From: Wolbachia endosymbiont (group A) of Rhinocyllus conicus
GTDB lineage: Bacteria > Pseudomonadota > Alphaproteobacteria > Rickettsiales > Anaplasmataceae
DNA length: 64,000 nucleotides
NCBI RefSeq assembly: GCF_947250775.1
Contig: NZ_OX366349.1
Location: 1,240,001-1,304,000, forward strand
Direction of reading: 5' to 3'
Below the pieces are notes generated by a model. That model ran no database searches. It was not told the origin of the DNA and saw nothing but the letters and a program-made list of their open reading frames with translations. Shown here in pieces: positions 55,954 through 64,000 of the stretch. The number at the start of each line of letters is the position of its first letter. Within the stretch, counting starts at the first letter, position 1. The position numbers and the translations under genes were made by a program.

Positions 55954-56570
55954 CGTCATTCCGCTACTTGTTAGCGGATGAGATACCGTGAATAAATCAC
56001 GGTATGACGGTTCGCGGTGGTATAGTAATTCGTCATTCCGCTACTTGTTAGCGGGATCTATGCTAAGAGATACCACGGCGGTATGACGGTTCGCGGTGGT
56101 ATAGTAATTCGTCATCCCGCTACTTGTTAGCGGGATCTATGTGAGATACCGTGAATAAATCACGGTATGACGGTTCGCGGCGGTATAGTAATTCGTCATT
56201 CCGCTACTTGTTAGCGGGATCTATGCTAAGAGATACCACGGCGGTATGACGGTTCGCGGTGGTATAGTAATTCGTCATTCCGCTACTTGTTAGCGGGATC
56301 TATGCTAAGAGATACCACGGCGGTATGACGGTTCGCGGTGGTATAGTAATTCGTCATCCCGCTACTTGTTAGCGGGATCTATGCTAAGAGATACCGCGAA
56401 TGAATCACGGTATGACGTAGATTGCTGATAAATCGTCATTCCGCTACTTGTTAGCGGGATCTATGCTAAGAGATACCACGGCGGTATGACGGTTCGCGGT
56501 GGTATAGTAATTCGTCATCCCGCTACTTGTTAGCGGGATCTATGCTAAGAGATACCGCGGCGGTATGACG
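55954..56570 (+). repeat. Eight-unit tandem array of palindromes (about 79 bp each)
   Basis: Units start with CGTCATTCCGCTACTTG at 55954, 56031, 56110, 56194, 56273, 56352, 56434 and 56513 (spacing 77-84). Each holds one hairpin (CCGCTACTTGTTAGCGGG) and a second one built from GATACC(G/A)C(G)GCGGTATGACGG, joined by TTCGCGGTGGTATAGTAA. Units vary mainly at the second hairpin. It fills the gap before sucA. Confidence 0.9.
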
Positions 56571-56645
56571 TATAGAAACTAAAAAAGTTCTTTTTTAAAA
56601 AACTTAAGTTATACTTATAAGTGTTTGATATCTTATATAGTAATT

Positions 56646-59291
56646 ATGTCGAGTTTAAGCTGCCTTTATGGCGATAATGCAGAATTTGTGGAAGAAATGT
56701 ATAGCCGTTATCTGCAGGGCGATAAATCAATCGGGGAAGATTGGTATAGAATTTTTTCAAGCAATTTAGAAGTTAATAAAGCAGAGCCCTGCAATGCAAC
56801 TAAGGTAGATGATTCAGTTTCTAGTTTAGCAAATTTCTTCAGGTCCTATGGTCACTTTTTTGCAGACTTAAACCCATTGTCACCAAGTGAAAATCAAGAA
56901 ATAGATTACCAAAAATATTCAAATCTATCTCCGGCAAGTGACGCTGAAATCTATAGAGATATTTACTGCAAGAATATCGGTTTTGAATTTATGCATATCT
57001 CCTCTTATGAGGAGAGAATATGGCTGCAGGACAAGATCGAAAATCAAACCTATACGCTGAGTTCACAAGATAAAAAGGAAATCCTGAGGCACTTGATCGA
57101 ATCCGAAATGTTCGAGCAATTTCTCCATATGAAATTTCCTGGATATAAACGTTTTTCTATCGAAGGTGGGGAATCAGCTATCGTTGCAATTGAGAGAATC
57201 ATTAGTGATTCTGCAGCTTTTAGTACTGAAGAAATAGTCCTTGGCATGGCTCACCGCGGACGACTTAATGTTCTGACCAAAGTTATGGGCAAAGAATATG
57301 CGGCAATGCTATCTGAATTTCAAGGCAACCTTGCATACCCAAGTGGTCTTGAGGTGTCTGGTGATGTTAAATATCACCTTGGCTATTCTTCTGATCGAGC
57401 ACTTACAGGTGGCAAAAAAATACATTTAAGTTTATGCCCTAACCCATCTCACCTTGAAGCGGTGAATCCGGTTTTGGCTGGAAGAATAAGAGCAAAACAG
57501 AATATAAGGTCTGTGCTTGGCATATCAATTCATGGTGATGCGGCTTTCATCGGTCAAGGTGTCGTTGCCGAGACCTTGAGCCTAAGCAACATTGAAGGTT
57601 ATAAAGTGGGTGGTATTGTGCACATTGTTATAAACAATCAAGTTGGTTTTACTGCTAACCCATGCTGCGCACGATCCTCTTTTTATTGCACTGACATAGC
57701 AAAATCAATAGAAGCTCCGGTTTTCCATGTGAATGGAGATAACCCGGAAGCTGTGAGTTTTGCTGCAAGTCTGGCGATGGAATATAGGCAGAAATTCAAA
57801 AAGGACGTAGTGATTGATATAATATGCTACCGCAAATACGGCCATAATGAAGGCGATGAACCGAATTTCACTCAGCCACTCATGTATAAGCTGATATCAA
57901 AACATAAAACTCCTGGAACATTGTATGAAGAAAAATTGACTGCAGAGAAAGTATTAGATGGCGATGAAGTAAATAAATTGCGCAGTGAGTTCAGGGCAAA
58001 ATTAGATAAAAGTCTTGCTGAATCAGTGACTTACACTCCAAAAAAAGCTGACTGGTTCGGTGGAGTGTGGTCAAAATTAAGAAGAGCAAAGCTGAACGAT
58101 TTGAGCGAATACTACACGGATTCTGGTGTTCCGCCAGATGAGTTGAAAAAATTAGGTGTGCATATAAATAGCAACATCCCAAGCGGCTTTAACATTAACA
58201 ATAAGGTTAGAAAAATACTCGATGGAAGAATAGACAGCATAAATTCTGGTAGCAATATAGACTGGGCAACTGCCGAAAGTCTTGCATTTGCGTCACTGCT
58301 TACAGAAGGAATAGGAGTGCGTTTATCAGGACAAGATTCTGGTCGTGGGACTTTCTCGCACCGTCATTCAAGGCTTGTTGATCAGGTAACAGAAGAAGCG
58401 TTTATTCCGCTAAACAATATAAATGAAAAGCAAGCTCACTTTGAGGTCATAGATAGCGCTTTATCAGAGTATGCTGTAATGGGCTTTGAATATGGATATA
58501 GTCTTGATTCTCCGTATTCACTGGTGCTCTGGGAAGGACAATTTGGTGATTTTGCAAATGGTGCACAAATTATGATCGACCAGTTTATCGCATCTGCAGA
58601 AACAAAGTGGTTGCGATCAAGCGGTCTAGTTCTATTGTTGCCCCACGGTTATGAAGGGCAAGGACCTGAGCATAGCTCCGCACGTATAGAGAGATTTTTG
58701 CAACTCTGCGCAGAGGATAATATGCAGGTAGTTAATTGTTCCACTCCGGCGAATTACTTCCATGTCTTACGCAGACAAATGCATAGAGACTTTCGTAAGC
58801 CTTTAGTAGTGTTTACACCTAAATCACTATTGCGTCATAAAAGAGCAGTTTCTAACCTATCTGACTCTGAAGGAAAATTCCTCACGGTAATTCCAGAATG
58901 TAGAACAGGTTTAGTTTCAAATAATGAAATACGTAAAGTTGTAATATGCAGTGGTAAAGTTTATTACGATATAATTGAAATGCTTGAAACACAAAAAATA
59001 AACGATATAGCAGTGATACGTTTAGAACAATTCTATCCGTTTCCGGCCGATAAATTAAGCAGCGAACTTGAAAAGTACAAGAACGCTGAAATTATATGGT
59101 GTCAAGAAGAACCAAAAAATATGGGGGGATGGTTTTTTGTCAACCCATTGATAGACGAGGTGTTATCTGACCTCAATATTCAAGCAAAAAGACCTAAGTG
59201 TATCGCAAGACCTGCTGCTGCATCTCCTGCATGTGGTTATGCTAGTGTTCACACTCAGCAACAGGAGGAAATTTTAAAGCAGCTTAATTAA
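56646..59291 (+). CDS. sucA: 2-oxoglutarate dehydrogenase E1 component
   Basis: Thiamine-dependent TCA-cycle enzyme, 881 aa from the ATG at 56646 (an upstream in-frame TTG at 56625 adds seven residues). Motifs: LGMAHRGRLNVL, HLGYSSDR, HLSLCPNPSHLEAVNPV, IHGDAAFIGQGVV, the TPP site GDNPEAV, and EGQFGDFANGAQI in the C-terminal half. Slightly shorter than E. coli SucA. No ribosome binding site is obvious, and an eight-unit palindrome array lies directly upstream, so its promoter may be affected. Overlaps the convergent DUF2460 gene by 8 bases. Confidence 0.97.
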   Translation: MSSLSCLYGDNAEFVEEMYSRYLQGDKSIGEDWYRIFSSNLEVNKAEPCNATKVDDSVSSLANFFRSYGHFFADLNPLSPSENQEIDYQKYSNLSPASDAEIYRDIYCKNIGFEFMHISSYEERIWLQDKIENQTYTLSSQDKKEILRHLIESEMFEQFLHMKFPGYKRFSIEGGESAIVAIERIISDSAAFSTEEIVLGMAHRGRLNVLTKVMGKEYAAMLSEFQGNLAYPSGLEVSGDVKYHLGYSSDRALTGGKKIHLSLCPNPSHLEAVNPVLAGRIRAKQNIRSVLGISIHGDAAFIGQGVVAETLSLSNIEGYKVGGIVHIVINNQVGFTANPCCARSSFYCTDIAKSIEAPVFHVNGDNPEAVSFAASLAMEYRQKFKKDVVIDIICYRKYGHNEGDEPNFTQPLMYKLISKHKTPGTLYEEKLTAEKVLDGDEVNKLRSEFRAKLDKSLAESVTYTPKKADWFGGVWSKLRRAKLNDLSEYYTDSGVPPDELKKLGVHINSNIPSGFNINNKVRKILDGRIDSINSGSNIDWATAESLAFASLLTEGIGVRLSGQDSGRGTFSHRHSRLVDQVTEEAFIPLNNINEKQAHFEVIDSALSEYAVMGFEYGYSLDSPYSLVLWEGQFGDFANGAQIMIDQFIASAETKWLRSSGLVLLLPHGYEGQGPEHSSARIERFLQLCAEDNMQVVNCSTPANYFHVLRRQMHRDFRKPLVVFTPKSLLRHKRAVSNLSDSEGKFLTVIPECRTGLVSNNEIRKVVICSGKVYYDIIEMLETQKINDIAVIRLEQFYPFPADKLSSELEKYKNAEIIWCQEEPKNMGGWFFVNPLIDEVLSDLNIQAKRPKCIARPAAASPACGYASVHTQQQEEILKQLN

Positions 59292-59883
59292 ACTTCACCT
59301 CTACTAGTGGAATGTTATTCCAGCTATTGCTTCCATAGTCATCAATAGAAGCGTTTAAGTAATCTGTATCAAAGCGCACGGGCACATCAAATTCGAAGCT
59401 CGCAGTGATTATCGCATCTTTTACTGGTGGCTTCATAAATGTTATTTCTCCCGTTGAATAATTTACTGAATATTCACTCTCTTCTTTACCATTTAAATAA
59501 ATCTTTACTGTCCCATGTACTGGCTTTTTGATCATGCGTATATGCTTATCTTCCCCACTTACATAAGTTTTGATTAGCTGAAAAGTCGTTTTTTTGTTAT
59601 CTCCTATACCAATCTTTTGATTAATGGCTATAAAATCTGACCAATCCTTAAAACGAAACCCTATTGCTTTACCTTTTCGTGCATGAAAAAATGTTATGAG
59701 TTCTGTTAGCTGCTCGTTTGATCTGACCCCGTAAGCTATGTTGTATCTAGTGCGTGCATGAGACCAATTGATGTTGCGCTGTTCACAACCGTTATGAGTT
59801 GTTACAACGTCAGTGGAAAATTCCGGTCCTCCAGTGGAACCATAAGATATATTTTCTGGAAATCTAATTTCTGTGAATGACAT
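59284..59883 (-). CDS. DUF2460 phage/GTA tail-associated protein (isolated)
   Basis: A 199-aa protein; ATG at 59883 is preceded by AGGAGGACAT, so the longer frame is rejected. MSFTEIRFPENISYGSTGGP, NGCEQRNINWSHARTRYNI and KGKAIGFRFKDWSDF are the family's marks (TIGR02217/DUF2460; in Rhodobacter the GTA gp12). Normally flanked by other tail genes; here alone between sucA and a DsbA-like gene. With the HK97 capsid at 14787 it supports a dispersed gene-transfer-agent origin. Intact frame and good ribosome binding site suggest retention. Confidence 0.88.
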   Translation of the reverse strand: MSFTEIRFPENISYGSTGGPEFSTDVVTTHNGCEQRNINWSHARTRYNIAYGVRSNEQLTELITFFHARKGKAIGFRFKDWSDFIAINQKIGIGDNKKTTFQLIKTYVSGEDKHIRMIKKPVHGTVKIYLNGKEESEYSVNYSTGEITFMKPPVKDAIITASFEFDVPVRFDTDYLNASIDDYGSNSWNNIPLVEVKFN

Positions 59884-60082
59884 ATGTCCTCCTATGAAAG
59901 TAAAATTAAAGTAATTTGAGCTAAATAACACCAGGTCATCCTGATTAAAAAGTACAATTATTGATGTCTGTGCTTGAGAGAAAACTTGCTAATTGAATGG
60001 CATCTTAAGTGTAATTTAAGCACCACGCCTACGGTACATTGTACTCAGGTTCGTTTACGTTGTCAAGTAAAAAAATAAAATT

Positions 60083-60865
60083 TTATAGCAAATTAATCGC
60101 TGAAGCTAGTTTTTGCTTGCGACTTAATTCATCTACTTTTTTGCGTAATACATTCAAATCAGTTGCTCCTACAAACAGACTATCCCCAATTATTAAAAAA
60201 GGTGTGCCCCCTACTCCCAAATCTCTTACTAGGAGCTTACTGCCATTTATCATTTGCTCAATTTTGTCCGCGTTATTTTTCATGGAATTATTAAAATCGT
60301 CCTCATCAATCCCTATGCTTTTCACTATATCCAATATGCTTTCGTCTGAAAATCCTCCTTTGTGACTTAAAGCAGAATAGTGAAAGTCGAAATATTTTTC
60401 TTTATCAATAAAGTAAACAGCTAAAGCGCTTTTTGCTGCCCTTAAAGAGTCATTACCAAGTATTGGAGCATCCCTAAAGATATACTTAATTTTACCGTCG
60501 TTAATTAACTGTTTTATATCGTCTTTTATAGTCTTGCAATATCCACAAGAATAGTCAAAGAAACCTACAGCTATAACACTACTATTTTCATTTCCGGAGT
60601 AAGGATAAGTAAGGTCAAATATTTGATCCTTGTATTGTGAAATTTTACTTTTGGTCACATTATCTCGAGCAGCGTAACTACTTTTAATCGACTCCTCTTT
60701 GAGAGTTTTTACGATCTTATCAAAATTTCTACTTATATAATTATCTAATTTCTCACCTATATAATCATCGCTTAGCATTTGGCTGCGATTTGAGAGCCAA
60801 TTGTTTATTACTGGTAAACTTGCTACTGCCAGTATAAGGATCAATAAAAACGATATTCTAGACAT
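60083..60865 (-). CDS. DsbA-family thiol oxidoreductase
   Basis: 260 aa from ATG 60865 (a GTG at 60892 adds nine residues). Signal or anchor helix ISFLLILILAVASLPVI, then a thioredoxin-like domain: VIAVGFFDYSCGYCKTIKDD with CGYC at 107-110, FRDAPILGNDSLRAA, and the cis-proline loop GVGGTPFLIIGD. Belongs to the Com1/DsbA-like group of Rickettsiales. It forms disulfides in envelope proteins; a partner for exported surface proteins. Confidence 0.9.
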   Translation of the reverse strand: MSRISFLLILILAVASLPVINNWLSNRSQMLSDDYIGEKLDNYISRNFDKIVKTLKEESIKSSYAARDNVTKSKISQYKDQIFDLTYPYSGNENSSVIAVGFFDYSCGYCKTIKDDIKQLINDGKIKYIFRDAPILGNDSLRAAKSALAVYFIDKEKYFDFHYSALSHKGGFSDESILDIVKSIGIDEDDFNNSMKNNADKIEQMINGSKLLVRDLGVGGTPFLIIGDSLFVGATDLNVLRKKVDELSRKQKLASAINLL

Positions 60866-60892
60866 ACACTTACTTAAAGAATAATCAGACAC

Positions 60893-61275
60893 ATTATATT
60901 AAATAAATGTTCAATCTTAAGATATAAAAATATTTATATCAAGAAATGCAAACTTTATAAAGTGAAATTTAAGCATATTGTTGTAAAGTTCATTAGAAGA
61001 TTTGGTGATGAAAACTTGTGCAGAGTTGGGGATTTGAGAGATTTGGATGGTCTTTACCGTCACGTCTAGCAATTGTAAGTGTGGTAGTAAAAAGTTGATT
61101 ATCTTGTAATTGCCGCATATAATACTGGTAAACGCGGCGGTAAATTATATGAATGATTGGTAAAGAAACAGCCATCCTAGAAAGTAAACTTCTTTCCTAA
61201 TCAGCTGGCTGTTTGTATTATAGGCAGCATTGTGTAAGTCTAATAAAATGATTTTTCAGTAAATATGGTGACGTA
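60893..61275. other. Intergenic region with long hairpin
   Basis: 61166-61214 holds AAACAGCCA and TGGCTGTTT arms with an inner GAAAG/CTTTC pairing, a hairpin of about 49 bases that may end transcripts or belong to a small RNA. The part 60985-61140 is less AT-rich than other gaps and has a 60-codon minus-strand frame (LQDNQLFTTTLTIARRDGKD); it could be a gene remnant. I recognise nothing definite. Confidence 0.35.
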
Positions 61276-63165
61276 ATGAAATTTTTAAAAACTCTCTTTA
61301 ACTTAGCATTATTAGTACTTTTTGTAGCTTCTACAGCTGAAGCGAGGTGGAGCAAGTATGAAGATGCTTCCGTTGAGGTCAAATTTTCTAATGTTAACAT
61401 TAGTGTTAATAAGGATGGTACCTATGAAGTGGAAGTTGAACAACTAGTAAAAATACTCAAGGAATCTGAGCGTAGCAGATTCTCTCCGTATAGTGTTATT
61501 TATAATGGTGATAGTACAGACTTGACTGTTTTAGAGGCTAAAACAGCTTATAACGGAGAGGAATATATAGTCACTGAAGACATGATGGAGGATAAACCAT
61601 TGGCTAGTCCTGGCAAAAGTTTCGATCAGTTAAGGCAAGTAACCATATCATTTTCTAAAATAGAAATTGGTACCGAAGTATATTTAAGATATAAAAGTAT
61701 TAACAAAAAAGTCCCTGTTGATAATTTTTATAGCTTGAGCTTTTCTTATTATGGGAATTACTTCCAAGCAGAAAATACTAAAATCAATTCTAAATTACCT
61801 CTAGAGATTAAAGTTAATGATCCAAGAAACGTATTAAAGATCGTTGAGAAAAAAAAGAATGATGTACATTCTATAAGTATTACTTTAAAAAAAGCAGTTT
61901 ATGAAAACACAATAAATGAGCCACATAATGGAATATTGAATATTAAACATAATACTTGGGTATCATTGTCAAGCTTATCTAAATGGGAGGATTTAGCTAA
62001 AAAATTAGCGCCTGGATATCATAGCGTCATTAATCAGCCACTTCCTGCAACTTTTACAGCTATAGTAGGATCTGCTGCCAATAAGAATACTGATGAGGAG
62101 AAAATTAATGCTGTTACTTCTTTATTGAACGAAAAAATCCAATACATGGGAGATTGGCGTACAGTATCAGGAAAGTATTTTCCGAGAGATTTAGAGAAAA
62201 TTGCTGATTCTCAAGTCGGGGATTGCAAAGACTTTTCTGCCAGCACGGCTGCTATTTTACAAGAACTTGGTTATAAAGTTCAACCTATTTTAGTTATGAG
62301 GGGAACTACTGGCATTTCCAATCCTGAAGCTTTACCTAATATGGATAATTTTAATCATGTGATGCTTAGAGTAACAAATAAAGGTGGAAAAATATATTGG
62401 ATTGATCCAACTAATACTGTCAGTATGGCTCAGGGTATTTTCCCAGACATTGCTAATAGGAATGCTCTAGTACTGGATTCTGAGGAAGCTAGTTACATAA
62501 AAATTCCTGCTGTGCAAGCTGAAAACTCAAAAGTGATATCCTATAGTGAATTAACTATAGAAGATGAAGATAATGTTGTAAGTGAACGCGGATGGCTTAC
62601 TGTTCAAGGGGAGTCAACTCTAGGCTTAACAGGTGTTGGATTATATTATTCAAACGAACAATTAAGAGATTCTGTTTTTCGTATGATTAGTGGAGTATAT
62701 CTTGATGAAGAAGAAAAGAAGTTCTTAGAGTTACCTGATCTTACTTTGCGTAATGTAGAGGGTCTTACAATTAAGTATGAATTTCAGCAAAAAAATAAGG
62801 TTTTTAAGACAAATCTAGGGCCTGCTTTGAATTTAGGAAATAATTGGCTTAATGATGTTGTGAATACAGCTTCTGATCAAGTATCAGACCTTTTTATCGG
62901 TATTCCTAAAACGAAGGAAAGTCATATGATAATAAAAGATATTAAAATTAAAAACTGTGAAAGTTTGAATTTTGAAATAGATACTCCTTGGTTATATGTA
63001 AATAGGTTCTGTAAATATAAAAATGATGGAACTGAATTTAGCAATGTAATAGCTATAAAGAAAAGTTTTATTACTAATGAAGAGTTAAAGACTGCTGAAT
63101 ATAAAAACTTAAAAAGCGAGCTGGAGAATAATTTTTCTAAGGCCTCTATAGTAATCAGTGAATAG
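61276..63165 (+). CDS. DUF3857/transglutaminase-like exported protein
   Basis: A 629-aa protein. Signal peptide MKFLKTLFNLALLVLFVAST, cut near AEA-RW. DUF3857 occupies about 40-230, the transglutaminase-like core about 245-400 with QVGDCKDFSASTAAILQELG (Cys), FNHVMLRV (His) and YWIDPTN (Asp), so the triad looks complete. The C-terminal part is beta-rich and family-like. It acts in the periplasm or at the surface; the substrate is unknown. It stands alone before ubiD. Confidence 0.85.
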   Translation: MKFLKTLFNLALLVLFVASTAEARWSKYEDASVEVKFSNVNISVNKDGTYEVEVEQLVKILKESERSRFSPYSVIYNGDSTDLTVLEAKTAYNGEEYIVTEDMMEDKPLASPGKSFDQLRQVTISFSKIEIGTEVYLRYKSINKKVPVDNFYSLSFSYYGNYFQAENTKINSKLPLEIKVNDPRNVLKIVEKKKNDVHSISITLKKAVYENTINEPHNGILNIKHNTWVSLSSLSKWEDLAKKLAPGYHSVINQPLPATFTAIVGSAANKNTDEEKINAVTSLLNEKIQYMGDWRTVSGKYFPRDLEKIADSQVGDCKDFSASTAAILQELGYKVQPILVMRGTTGISNPEALPNMDNFNHVMLRVTNKGGKIYWIDPTNTVSMAQGIFPDIANRNALVLDSEEASYIKIPAVQAENSKVISYSELTIEDEDNVVSERGWLTVQGESTLGLTGVGLYYSNEQLRDSVFRMISGVYLDEEEKKFLELPDLTLRNVEGLTIKYEFQQKNKVFKTNLGPALNLGNNWLNDVVNTASDQVSDLFIGIPKTKESHMIIKDIKIKNCESLNFEIDTPWLYVNRFCKYKNDGTEFSNVIAIKKSFITNEELKTAEYKNLKSELENNFSKASIVISE

Positions 63166-63237
63166 ATAATTGTCTTATGTACTTATTGTGCTGGAATCTG
63201 GGGAAAAGCACTACTTAGTAGACTTAAATACTCAAAT

Positions 63238-64000
63238 ATGTACACCAACTTACGCGACTTCATTAAAGCCTTAGAAGAAAAAAAAGATCTGATTAGGATT
63301 AAGGAGGAAGTTTCAACAGTTCTTGAAATGACAGAAATTCACCGTAGGGTTTTGTCAAACAAAGGGCCAGCTATAATTTTTGAGAATGTTGTTAAAGAGA
63401 ATGGTAAAAGCTCGATCCCTGTTTTGGTGAATTTATTTGGTACTATTAAGAGGATTGCATTGGGGTTGAACATAAACCCTGGTGAACTAAGAGATTTGGG
63501 TAAACTTTTAGCATTTTTGCGATCACCTGAGCCACCAAAAAACTTCAAAGATGCCGTGAAAATGTTTCCTTTACTAAAAGTTGTATTGTCGATGCGAAGT
63601 AAAGTTGTGAGCAAGGCTCCATGTCAAGAAGTGGTGCTAACTGGGGATGAGGTGGATCTTAGTTTGCTACCTATTCAAACATGCTGGCCAAATGAACCTG
63701 CACCACTTATCACCTGGCCAATTGTGGTGACAAAAGGCCCAACGGAAGACAAGCAAGATAATTTCAATCTTGGAATATATCGTATGCAGGTTATAGATAA
63801 AAAAACGACTCTAATGCGCTGGCTTGCACATCGTGGTGGTGCAGGTCACCACAAACGATGGAAAGAGAAGGAACAAAATATGAAATTTCCTGCTGCTGCT
63901 GTGATCGGTAGTGATCCTGCAACAATTATTGCTGCGGTAACTCCAGTGCCAGAAACATTGTCAGAATACCAATTTGCTGGGTTGCTGCGCAAAAAACCGC
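63238..64000 (+). CDS. ubiD: UbiD-family 4-hydroxybenzoate decarboxylase, N-terminal part (cut by window edge)
   Basis: 254 residues of a prenylated-FMN-dependent decarboxylase for ubiquinone synthesis. MYTNLRDFIKALEEKKDLIRI is the usual start, with PAIIFENVV, LLPIQTCWPNEPAPLITWP, FNLGIYRMQVIDKKTTLMRW and HRGGAGHH as expected for UbiD; the catalytic region continues past the window end. No ribosome binding site stands out. Quinone pathway partner of ispB. Confidence 0.93.
   Translation, partial: MYTNLRDFIKALEEKKDLIRIKEEVSTVLEMTEIHRRVLSNKGPAIIFENVVKENGKSSIPVLVNLFGTIKRIALGLNINPGELRDLGKLLAFLRSPEPPKNFKDAVKMFPLLKVVLSMRSKVVSKAPCQEVVLTGDEVDLSLLPIQTCWPNEPAPLITWPIVVTKGPTEDKQDNFNLGIYRMQVIDKKTTLMRWLAHRGGAGHHKRWKEKEQNMKFPAAAVIGSDPATIIAAVTPVPETLSEYQFAGLLRKKP

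Noticed and set aside
55954..56570. CRISPR array
   Set aside because: Regular spacing, but there are no unique spacers; the whole 79-bp unit repeats and is palindromic. No cas genes.

Overview
The window is an AT-rich, repeat-laden stretch of an obligate intracellular alphaproteobacterium. Protein content (LRR, ankyrin and coiled-coil membrane proteins beside a reduced housekeeping set), the dense families of short palindromes, the IS relics and the group II intron all point to an arthropod-type Wolbachia. Species and supergroup cannot be fixed from the sequence alone. No tRNA or rRNA gene was found.

Layout. 1-1217: end of a minus-strand NADH dehydrogenase I block (nuoJ-nuoK-nuoL, nuoL cut by the window edge). 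1291-2577: LRR membrane protein. 2838-4751: uvrD-type helicase. 4897-8640: a Rpn/PD-(D/E)XK nuclease gene split by a complete group II intron and flanked by near-identical repeats. 8700-10249: dapB-pstB. 10456-11885: one unknown protein broken by a frameshift. 12042-13373: rmuC. 13374-16900: repeats around a small orphan gene and an isolated HK97-type capsid gene. 16901-23305: pyrF, two paralogous membrane coiled-coil proteins, and valS, which carries palindromes in frame. 23652-26553: coiled-coil protein and MFS transporter. 27478-29908: tadA, pyrG, secG. 30008-33794: gamma-carbonic anhydrase, IS256 relic, trpS, grpE, polyprenyl synthase, rpsP. 34180-38530: PpiD-like foldase, TrcR-like regulator, rho. 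38751-40200: IS630 copy and an IS66-like relic. 40233-42358: pyrB and an iron-binding protein. 43517-44917: tyrosine-motif (EPIYA/ENPLY) effector candidate. 45601-51476: GDSL esterase, rpoD, partial Mrp antiporter cluster, rpoZ, XRE regulator. 51888-54255: purE-mutL. 54965-55924: ankyrin membrane protein. 55954-56570: eight-unit palindrome array. 56646-64000: sucA, a GTA-type DUF2460 gene, DsbA-like protein, DUF3857/transglutaminase protein, and the start of ubiD.

Functional themes. Housekeeping genes cover respiration (nuo, sucA, ubiD, polyprenyl synthase), pyrimidine synthesis (pyrB, pyrF, pyrG), purine synthesis (purE), lysine/DAP synthesis (dapB), protein export and folding (secG, ppiD, grpE, dsbA-like), transcription (rpoD, rpoZ, rho, trcR) and repair (uvrD, mutL, rmuC). 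Interspersed are likely host-interaction proteins: LRR, ankyrin, three coiled-coil membrane proteins, the EPIYA-like protein and possibly the GDSL esterase.

Most striking points. (1) A protein with ENPLY, ENPLY and EPIYA tyrosine motifs plus SH3-type proline motifs. (2) Four full 326-bp MITEs, all in the same 9-bp target inside a palindrome. (3) Palindromes translated in frame within valyl-tRNA synthetase. (4) Two related intergenic elements that start with a near-consensus sigma70 promoter. (5) Palindrome-flanked cores found in both orientations. (6) Two scattered genes that look like gene-transfer-agent relics.
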